Assembly: GCA_964436865.1 (NCBI GenBank)
Contig: CAYTFK010000431.1
Coordinates: forward strand, 1 to 5,018
Length of the DNA: 5,018 nucleotides
Reading direction: 5' to 3'
DNA from: JAXGPP01 sp964436865
GTDB lineage: Bacteria; Planctomycetota; Planctomycetia; Pirellulales; Thermoguttaceae
The stretch's first letter is position 1, and each line of letters begins with the position of its first letter. Of the stretch, positions 1 to 5,018 are shown piece after piece. Below the pieces are notes generated by a model. It was given only the letters and a program-made list of their open reading frames with translations, ran no database searches and was not told the origin of the DNA. Both the position numbers and the translations under genes were made by a program.

Positions 1-705
1 TTCGAGCAGCATCTCAGCCGCAGTCGGCCGTTTCTCGGTGTCCGGCCCTGGCGGAAACTGGGCCCGATCCCGGTTCGTCGGCGGAGTCGAATGCTTGGGC
101 TGCGTGTTGAACGGCACGCGATCCGATTGCAGTGGTTCAGGCAGATCCTGCGGAAGGTGCCAGTCGCTGGGTTGAGACGGGTTGCTGCCAGTCGCCGGGA
201 GTGGAACATCTCGACTTGTTGCTCGCTCCAAACGGATGACCAATCGGTAGTTATGTATCTTGGTCGAAGCGCCTGCCAGGGTCGGATACCCGGTCACTTC
301 GACAATATAGGGACCGTCGTGCAACGGGACCATCTGAATCTCGGCGCCATGGATGGTGTTGCCCTGTCTATCTGATTCCTGAAAAGCCTGACACTCGGAT
401 GTTTCCCGGCGGCCGGTCTCGCCCTCCAGGCTACTGGCCATCAGTTCGCCGCGAGCCACGCCGCGGCCGGACGGATCGGCCGCTCCCATCTCATAGATCC
501 GAACCTGGGGAGTGAACTCGTAGCTGACGGCCTGGATGATCCAGGTCTGCCCGCGGTCGAAATTCTGCAGAAACGAATCCGTCCGCGATTTGATCTCCAG
601 CGACCGGATCAAGTCCGGCGGACCATCGGCCGCCATTGCATCTCCCAGGACGGAACCAAACACAGCGAAGGCCATCAAGATTGAGACTCGCTTGAAACAC
701 CGCAT
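1..705 (-). CDS. Secreted protein with PPC-like beta domain and proline-rich tail (3' end outside window)
   Basis: The frame stays open from the ATG at 705-703 to the left edge, giving 235 codons without a stop. The first 25 residues form a good signal peptide: basic MRCFKR, a hydrophobic stretch and the cleavage site AMA|AD. Residues about 36-162 look beta-rich, with alternating hydrophobic runs such as TWIIQAVSYEF (54-64), VRIYE (68-72), DGPYIVEVTGY (130-140) and YRLVIRLE (153-160). That pattern resembles bacterial pre-peptidase C-terminal (PPC) domains, which are extracytoplasmic, but the match is by eye only. Residues about 168-225 are rich in Pro, Ser, Thr and Asn and look like a disordered linker. 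The mature part shown has one cysteine (C105). The start is set by an AAGGAG Shine-Dalgarno and the signal peptide. An in-frame ATG further upstream would bury the signal peptide, so it was not used. The gene is divergent from the sigma factor gene. Function unknown; a catalytic domain could follow outside the window. Confidence 0.88.
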   Translation of the reverse strand, partial: MRCFKRVSILMAFAVFGSVLGDAMAADGPPDLIRSLEIKSRTDSFLQNFDRGQTWIIQAVSYEFTPQVRIYEMGAADPSGRGVARGELMASSLEGETGRRETSECQAFQESDRQGNTIHGAEIQMVPLHDGPYIVEVTGYPTLAGASTKIHNYRLVIRLERATSRDVPLPATGSNPSQPSDWHLPQDLPEPLQSDRVPFNTQPKHSTPPTNRDRAQFPPGPDTEKRPTAAEMLLE

Positions 706-710
706 GACTG

Positions 711-718
711 TTCTCCTT
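711..718 (-). promoter_or_regulatory. Shine-Dalgarno of the secreted-protein gene
   Basis: On the minus strand the sequence reads AAGGAGAA, and the AAGGAG core (713-718) ends seven bases before the ATG at 705. It is a strong ribosome binding site and fixes this start rather than the in-frame ATG farther upstream. Confidence 0.8.
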
Positions 719-835
719 GTTGAGTTGCCGGTCGTTTGCCCGCACCCACGAGATTGCCGCCACATCCGGCTCTCGGACACTCGGTGAAAAGAAAACTCGC
801 TTTTCGGCCCCGCCGGTCACAACCTCGGCCGCCCC

Positions 836-860
836 CCTCGATGGGTGGGACTTGTCGAGG
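836..860. repeat. Short inverted repeat CCTCGA-N13-TCGAGG
   Basis: Two perfect 6-base arms are separated by 13 bases, upstream of the sigma factor start. It could be an operator or a minor hairpin. Arms this short can arise by chance in GC-rich sequence, so no function is assigned. Confidence 0.3.
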
Positions 861-892
861 ATGGGAACGTAAGGAAAATGGGCCTCAGTTGC

Positions 893-897
893 AGGAA
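893..897 (+). promoter_or_regulatory. Shine-Dalgarno deciding the sigma factor start
   Basis: AGGAA lies seven bases before the ATG at 905, the best spacing among three possible starts. The ATG at 878 has AAGGA only about two bases upstream, and the GTG at 845 has no clear site at good spacing. Starting at 905 also gives an N-terminus that begins just before conserved sigma region 2. Confidence 0.6.
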
Positions 898-904
898 CCA
901 CCAT

Positions 905-1507
905 ATGTTCAGCGACGAAGGCCAACTGGTTGCACTCATCGAAGGCCTGCGTTCGGGTGAACAAGAGGCCCTTACCGCCTTCTGGAACCATTACGGGCCC
1001 ATGCTCGAGCGGCTGGCGGACCGGAATCTGGCCCGGGGCCTGCGGCGCCGATTCGGTCCTGAAGATGTTGCCCAGTCCGCTTGTCGCACGTTCCTCCGCA
1101 GGGCTCAGGCGGGTGAGTTTGAAATCGACTCCTCGGATGGCCTGTGGCGGCTCTTGTGTGCAATCACGCTGACCAAGCTGCGACAGCAGGCTCGATTTCA
1201 CGGCCGGAAGAAGCGCGACCTCCGGCAGGAGAAGCATCTCGACTCCATCAACCTTCAGGGACGGCCCAAGATCCCGCAGGTCGCGGCGGAGGCCAGCGTA
1301 CCCGAAGAAGCCGTTGAATTCGCCGACCAGATGCAGGCATTGATTGACTCGCTCGAAGACAAGGAGCGCGAGATACTCGAATTGAAACTTCAGCAAGTCG
1401 ACAACGAGGAGATTGCCCGGCAACTGGGTTGCGCCGAACGCACCGTGCGCCGCCGACTCCAGCGTATCGAGGCGGTTTTCACGAAGTTGCTTGACGAAGC
1501 GGAATGA
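905..1507 (+). CDS. ECF-family RNA polymerase sigma factor (planctomycete type)
   Basis: This 200-residue protein has the length and two-domain build of group 4 (ECF) sigma factors, which direct RNA polymerase to specific promoters. Sigma region 2 spans about residues 8-105. It includes a region 2.2 segment reading FGPEDVAQSACRTFLRR (50-66) and the segment DGLWRLLCAITLTKLRQQ (78-95) for promoter melting and -10 recognition. A variable linker covers about 106-138. Region 4 (139-197) carries DSLEDKEREILELK (148-161), then a helix-turn-helix, EEIARQLGCAERTVRRRLQR (168-187), which should read the -35 element. The style matches the planctomycete-expanded ECF proteins (Pfam Sigma70_ECF, from memory). 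Against RpoE, the acidic residue after the DVVQ-like motif is Ser58, and Thr62 lies close by. No anti-sigma gene is adjacent; a membrane Ser/Thr kinase gene follows 74 bp downstream, suggesting control by phosphorylation. Longer starts at 845 (GTG) or 878 (ATG) cannot be excluded. Confidence 0.94.
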   Translation: MFSDEGQLVALIEGLRSGEQEALTAFWNHYGPMLERLADRNLARGLRRRFGPEDVAQSACRTFLRRAQAGEFEIDSSDGLWRLLCAITLTKLRQQARFHGRKKRDLRQEKHLDSINLQGRPKIPQVAAEASVPEEAVEFADQMQALIDSLEDKEREILELKLQQVDNEEIARQLGCAERTVRRRLQRIEAVFTKLLDEAE

Positions 1508-1511
1508 GCCC

Positions 1512-1544
1512 GCTGCTGGCGTGCCCTTCTTTCCGGCCAGCAGC
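1512..1544 (+). other. 9-bp inverted repeat (hairpin) between sigma and kinase genes
   Basis: GCTGCTGGC (1512-1520) and GCCAGCAGC (1536-1544) are exact reverse complements around a 15-base loop. The hairpin begins five bases after the sigma factor stop codon and ends 37 bases before the kinase start. No T-run follows, so it is not a standard intrinsic terminator. It could trim or stabilise the sigma factor end of a shared transcript, or cause partial attenuation. A role is inferred; the repeat itself is seen directly. Confidence 0.55.
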
Positions 1545-1581
1545 AGGAACTTGGCAATGGCCGTGAGGGCTGCGATCCGCC

Positions 1582-4500
1582 GTGAACGACACTCCTCCTC
1601 CTTCGATCAACGAGACCGTCGTCGAGCGGTTCGAGGCCGCCTGGCTGCGTGGCGATCCGAAGCCGGTCGAGCGGCTGGCGCTCGATCGAAACGATCCCTG
1701 CTATCTTGCCACCCTCGAAGAACTCGTCCATCTCGAGTTGGAGTTCGCCTGGAAGACCGCGGCCGAGATGGCACGCGAGTCGGTGGGTGCCGGCCAGACG
1801 TCGATCCCGTGCCGCCCAAAGGTCGAGCATTACCTCGTCACGTTTCCTGAACTCAACACGCACGATATCGCGCTACGTCTTCTTCAGCAGGAATACCTTG
1901 TTCGCTGCCAGTTCAGCGACCGGCCATCACCTCAAGAGTATTGCCAGCGATTTCCGGAGATCGTCCATACTGGCGACGAGATTGCGTCGGCCTTTCCCGA
2001 CCGCTCCCAACACGCTGCGGCGTCGACCGCCGGTGAACTCCATCCGGGTCAGAAGGTTGGTCGTTACACGCTGATCGACGAGGCAGGTCGCGGAGGATTC
2101 GGGCGAGTATGGCAAGTCGAAGACGCTAAGCTGGGAAGGCGCATTGCTCTGAAGCACATGAGCCCCCACGTCGCAAGAGACGAGGATCTGCGGCAGCGGT
2201 TCATCGCCGAGGCTCGCGTTTCAGCACGTCTGGAACATCCGGGTGTGGTACCAGTCTATGACCTCGATCAGCTCGATGAGGTTCATCCCTACTACACGAT
2301 GAAGCTCGTGAAGGGAGAAACGCTGGACGGAGCGATCGCAAGGTTTCACCAACTGCGGCTCCCGTCGGCACCGACCAGCTACTCGCTGGAGTTCCAGAAG
2401 CTTCTCGGTGTCTTCGTATCAATATGCCGCACCATCGAGTATGCCCATGCCCACAACGTCGTCCACCGCGATCTCAAGCCCCAAAACATCATCCTGGGTG
2501 ACTACGGTGAGACGATCGTGCTCGACTGGGGGCTCGCCAAGGTGTTTCAGCCGCAGGCAGAATCAGCCGATCCTGGCCCGGACTTATCGATCACCGCCGG
2601 CTTGGATACCGGTCAGACCCAGCCTGGCTCCGTGCAGGGAACGCCGATCTACATGTCGCCCGAGCAGGCCGGCGGGCGCAACGATCTCGTAACCCCGCGC
2701 ACCGATATCTACGCCCTTGGCGTCATTCTCTATCAACTTCTGACCGGCACGATCCCGTTCGCAGGCCACAGCACCGTCGAAGTCCTTGAGAAAGTGCGGG
2801 AAGGGCGGTTTGCCTCGCCTCGCTCCGTCAATCCATCGGTGCCCAAGGCATTGGAGGCCGTGTGCCTCAAGGCCATGGCAACGCAGCCCGAAGACCGTTA
2901 TGCACTGGTGCGAGAATTGAGGGAGGACGTCGAACGTTATCTGGCGGACGAGCCGGTGAGTGTTCTCGAAGAATCCCGGGGCGCTTCGATCATGCGATGG
3001 GGCCGCCACCACCGGGCCACCGTCCTGGCGACCTTTGTCCTCCTGATTACGGCGGTCGTGGCGCTGTCGATCAGCACGCTGGTGATCAATCACGAGCGAA
3101 TCGCCAGGCAGAAAGCCCTCGATGTCGCTCAGAGCGAGCAGCGTCGAAGGCTTCAGACGAAAGTCGACTCCCTCCTCTCCGCCAATCCGGAGGTTGTGCC
3201 GGCGTTACTCGAGGAGCTCTGGCAGGAGGAAGAGCTCGTTCTGCCGCGGCTGCAGGATCTGCGGCAATCCCGGGATCTCTCGGCCCGCGAGCGTCTGCGC
3301 GTGGACCTCGCCCTGATTCGCGCAGAGCCGACTCTGCGGCGATCGATTCAGGATCGCATGCTCCGAGCGGAAGTCGGAGAAGTCCTGTCGATCCGGCAGG
3401 CTCTGGCGGCCTATCGCGATGGATCGACTGCTGAACTCTGGCCGGTCGCCAGCAACGAACGGGAAGAGGACGCCGTCCGCCTGCGAGCTTCGTGCGCCTT
3501 GGCGACGCTCGATCCTTCCAGCCCGAATTGGGATACGGTCGCAAGGCATGTCGCCTCGGCGCTCGCGTCCCAGAATCCGGCGACTATCGCCAATTGGATT
3601 GATGCCTTTCGCCCTGTGGGCGCCGCTCTGATTCCGGCTCTTCAGGACATGTATCAAAGAGAGCAAAGCGACACGACGCACGCTCTTCTTGCGACGATTC
3701 TCGCGGAGTTCGGCGAGGATGATGTTGCTCTATTGGTAGACCTGGTTGAAACTTCTGCTCCTGAAAGCTTCCATCACCTGATCCCGAAGCTGGAACCTCA
3801 CAAGCACGTAGCCTTGCCGCGGCTTGGCCAGCGGCTCGATGCCGAGTTGCAGCCGGATTGGAACGACAGTCGCGATGACCACTGGGCAGAACCGTCTGCC
3901 GCAATTGTTCGCCGGATACAGGAGGGCCAGGGAACCGTACACGATCGCTTTGCCATCGCACAATCCCTGCCGCTTGATTCGTTCCTGAAGATTGCCGAGG
4001 ACCTGCGTCCTTGCGGCTACCGTCCAATACGTCTCCGCCCGTACCGAGGGAGGGACTCTCTCCAGACGTGCGCGCTTTGGACTCGCGACGCGCGCAAGTG
4101 GCGCCTGGCGGAAGGAGTGACTGTGTCTGAAATGGAACGAATCCATCGTGAGATGGAGGCCGACGGATACATTGCCGAGGATTTGGCCGGCTATGTCGTC
4201 GACGAGAACGGCAATCGTGTGGATCGCTTTTGCGGTCTCTGGGCGGAACGTCCCGAAGCGGGATATCGGAGCGTTCTCGTCGTGGGCGAGGAGTTGGGCG
4301 TCGCGCCTCGAGTCACCAGCGATTATCTCTGCCGCCGGCTCCAGGAGTTTCTCTCCGCCGAGAGCGAATTGCGGTATTGTGGCGTCTACTGGCGTTCTCA
4401 GGGCGCCTTTCAATGGCATGTCATTGGCGGACCTTCCCCGGGCTATCGTGAGAGCGGTTTCGAAACGCGTCTGAGCCCAAGTCACTTGCTCGTCGACGTC

Positions 4501-5018
4501 TCCGCGGTTCACCGCACGACGCCCAAGGAGCCGTTCGACGCTGGCGCCTTCTACGGCTTGGGCGCATTGCAGGCAGTCCTGTCGCCAGAGCCAGCGAAGG
4601 CTTTCAGCGAAGGTGTTGAAGCCCTGTTTCGCGGAGACACGCAACGGGCCGAAGAGCGGCTTGCGACCGTTTCCGAAGCATTTGAACTGCTCTATTTGGC
4701 CCATCACCTCTTGGCGGTCACCCGCGCCATACAGGGTAATTCAGCAGGGGCCGTGGCCGCCTTGGAACGCAGAGACCGAGTTGTCGCCAGGGCGGGCAAT
4801 ACGCTCGACGCAATTCAATCGCCACAGCAAAACGAGACCATCACAGAGATGATGGAGATCGAGTCGGCCTTCTACCGGGCGATGGTCAACACCTATCTGG
4901 GAAAAGAACGAGAGTCCTTGAAGGTTTTCGACGAATGGCTCGCAAGATTCACCCAGTCTGAAGACGTCCTCTTCATGGGAGCGTGTGTTTATTCGACAGC
5001 CGCCGGCGAACTGGCGAA
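1582..5018 (+). CDS. Membrane-anchored PknB-like Ser/Thr protein kinase with large C-terminal sensor half (3' end outside window)
   Basis: The frame is open from GTG 1582 to the right edge (1145 codons). A stop at 1564 and a weak GAGGG at 1565-1569 support this start; the next ATG is residue 63. Residues 1-155 hold a duplicated helical segment. The kinase domain (about 161-460) has all key residues: glycine loop GRGGFGRVW (169-177), Lys191, helix-C Glu210, catalytic HRDLKPQN (295-302, Asp297), DWG (315-317) in place of DFG, GTPIYMSPE (353-361), Asp375 and Arg439. It should therefore be active in the cytoplasm. One hydrophobic helix (479-502) follows. The rest would lie beyond the membrane: a charged helix from about 503, a HEAT-like helical region (about 525-810), three C-[AG]-[LV]-(Y)-W repeats (812-940) resembling the bacterial tandem repeat domain BTRD1, and TPR-like helices from about 994. 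Likely partner: the upstream sigma factor. No formylglycine-generating or other enzyme domain is visible after the membrane helix. Confidence 0.95.
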   Translation, partial: MNDTPPPSINETVVERFEAAWLRGDPKPVERLALDRNDPCYLATLEELVHLELEFAWKTAAEMARESVGAGQTSIPCRPKVEHYLVTFPELNTHDIALRLLQQEYLVRCQFSDRPSPQEYCQRFPEIVHTGDEIASAFPDRSQHAAASTAGELHPGQKVGRYTLIDEAGRGGFGRVWQVEDAKLGRRIALKHMSPHVARDEDLRQRFIAEARVSARLEHPGVVPVYDLDQLDEVHPYYTMKLVKGETLDGAIARFHQLRLPSAPTSYSLEFQKLLGVFVSICRTIEYAHAHNVVHRDLKPQNIILGDYGETIVLDWGLAKVFQPQAESADPGPDLSITAGLDTGQTQPGSVQGTPIYMSPEQAGGRNDLVTPRTDIYALGVILYQLLTGTIPFAGHSTVEVLEKVREGRFASPRSVNPSVPKALEAVCLKAMATQPEDRYALVRELREDVERYLADEPVSVLEESRGASIMRWGRHHRATVLATFVLLITAVVALSISTLVINHERIARQKALDVAQSEQRRRLQTKVDSLLSANPEVVPALLEELWQEEELVLPRLQDLRQSRDLSARERLRVDLALIRAEPTLRRSIQDRMLRAEVGEVLSIRQALAAYRDGSTAELWPVASNEREEDAVRLRASCALATLDPSSPNWDTVARHVASALASQNPATIANWIDAFRPVGAALIPALQDMYQREQSDTTHALLATILAEFGEDDVALLVDLVETSAPESFHHLIPKLEPHKHVALPRLGQRLDAELQPDWNDSRDDHWAEPSAAIVRRIQEGQGTVHDRFAIAQSLPLDSFLKIAEDLRPCGYRPIRLRPYRGRDSLQTCALWTRDARKWRLAEGVTVSEMERIHREMEADGYIAEDLAGYVVDENGNRVDRFCGLWAERPEAGYRSVLVVGEELGVAPRVTSDYLCRRLQEFLSAESELRYCGVYWRSQGAFQWHVIGGPSPGYRESGFETRLSPSHLLVDVSAVHRTTPKEPFDAGAFYGLGALQAVLSPEPAKAFSEGVEALFRGDTQRAEERLATVSEAFELLYLAHHLLAVTRAIQGNSAGAVAALERRDRVVARAGNTLDAIQSPQQNETITEMMEIESAFYRAMVNTYLGKERESLKVFDEWLARFTQSEDVLFMGACVYSTAAGELA
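1723..1962 (+). repeat. Duplicated N-terminal segment of the kinase, Y-x3-F-P-E signature
   Basis: Two copies of one pattern lie ahead of the kinase domain. Copy one has ELVHLELEF (47-55), then after an insert PKVEHYLVTFPEL (79-91). Copy two has RLLQQEYLVR (99-108), then PQEYCQRFPEI (117-127). Both end in Tyr-x3-Phe-Pro-Glu followed by Leu or Ile. From memory, a single copy of this kind of helical pre-kinase segment is common in planctomycete Ser/Thr kinases. Its role is unknown; docking of substrate or partner is possible. Confidence 0.5.
4015..4395 (+). repeat. Three-copy protein repeat with C-[AG]-[LV]-(Y)-W core, BTRD1-like
   Basis: Within the C-terminal half of the kinase, three units align. 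Unit one begins GYRPIRLRPY (812-821) and ends TCALWTRD (829-836). Unit two begins GYIAEDLAGY (862-871) and ends FCGLWAER (883-890). Unit three is degenerate and ends YCGVYWRS (932-939). The cysteines fall at 830, 884 and 933, so the period is about 50 residues. Helical, charged segments separate the units. The pattern resembles the Pfam family called bacterial tandem repeat domain 1 (from memory), whose function is not known to me. Spaced cysteines in a compartment beyond the membrane could form disulfides. Confidence 0.5.

Larger units (their letters stand above)
706..904. promoter_or_regulatory. Divergent intergenic region, presumed promoters of both flanking genes
   Basis: These 199 bases separate the starts of the minus-strand secreted-protein gene and the plus-strand sigma factor gene, so both promoters should lie here. 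No convincing housekeeping -35/-10 pair is visible on either strand. Two short perfect inverted repeats are present: GAAAAG/CTTTTC at 786-791 and 800-805, and CCTCGA/TCGAGG at 836-841 and 855-860. A GGAAC that resembles an ECF -35 element sits at 864-868. If the sigma factor gene began at an upstream in-frame GTG (845) or ATG (878), this region would be shorter. Confidence 0.45.

Noticed and set aside
786..805. Inverted repeat GAAAAG/CTTTTC in the divergent intergenic region as an operator or terminator
   Set aside because: The arms are only 6 bp around an 8-base loop, AT-rich, with no T-run. It is recorded as part of the intergenic region but is not strong enough for a separate call.
491..1423. 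310-codon open frame on the minus strand opposite the sigma factor
   Set aside because: It covers both the start of the secreted-protein gene and most of the sigma factor gene, each with strong protein evidence. Its translation shows no recognisable domain. Long antisense frames are expected in GC-rich coding DNA.
1512..1550. Intrinsic terminator after the sigma gene
   Set aside because: The stem is perfect, but it is followed by AGGAACTTGG and not by a T-run, so the standard terminator definition is not met.
891..1550. Shared 8-mer GCAGGAAC at 891-898 and 1543-1550, considered as a common regulatory site
   Set aside because: The first copy is accounted for as the sigma gene Shine-Dalgarno. 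The second is 31 bases from the kinase start and abuts the hairpin. Two copies of an 8-mer are too little to support a shared operator.
1413..1850. 145-codon plus-strand frame spanning the sigma-kinase junction
   Set aside because: It overlaps the sigma helix-turn-helix and the kinase N-terminus in another frame. Its product is rich in Arg, Ser and Pro, as expected for an out-of-frame reading.
2584..3093. 169-codon minus-strand frame opposite the kinase domain
   Set aside because: The opposite strand encodes conserved kinase motifs (GTPIYMSPE, DIYALG) and the membrane helix, so the minus frame is a shadow.
3730..4707. 325-codon open frame on the minus strand inside the kinase gene
   Set aside because: It lies wholly opposite the continuous kinase frame, has no recognisable motif or clear ribosome binding site, and is best explained as a shadow of the plus-strand codons.

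Overview
The window looks like a piece of a planctomycete chromosome (phylum Planctomycetota). The base composition is GC-rich. Three features are typical of that phylum: an ECF sigma factor of the planctomycete-expanded type, a very large membrane-anchored PknB-like Ser/Thr kinase directly downstream with a DWG in place of DFG, and a long non-catalytic C-terminal half. This assignment rests on recalled family resemblance, not on a search.

Layout. Positions 1-705 (minus strand) hold the 5' part of a gene for a secreted protein with a signal peptide, a beta-rich domain and a proline-rich tail. It runs off the left edge. Positions 706-904 are a divergent intergenic region with two short inverted repeats. 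Positions 905-1507 (plus) encode a complete 200-aa ECF sigma factor. Positions 1508-1581 are a short gap with a perfect 9-bp hairpin. Positions 1582-5018 (plus) are one open frame of at least 1145 codons, running off the right edge. It encodes, in order, an N-terminal helical duplication, a complete Ser/Thr kinase domain, one transmembrane helix, a long alpha-helical (HEAT-like) region, a three-copy repeat with a C-[AG]-[LV]-(Y)-W signature, and a TPR-like helical tail. The kinase frame and the secreted-protein frame both lack one end inside the window; together they cover most of it.

How the genes may work together (inference). Sigma factor and kinase are co-oriented and 74 bp apart, so they are probably co-transcribed. 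No anti-sigma factor is visible. The sigma factor has Ser58 and Thr62 in region 2.2, with Ser58 at a position that is acidic in RpoE-type factors. This makes it a candidate for control by kinase phosphorylation, as described for the EcfP/PknT pair of Vibrio. The large half of the kinase beyond the membrane helix would then be the sensor. The divergent secreted protein could be a target or partner, but nothing in the sequence proves this. No tRNA, rRNA, CRISPR, insertion sequence or phage feature was seen.
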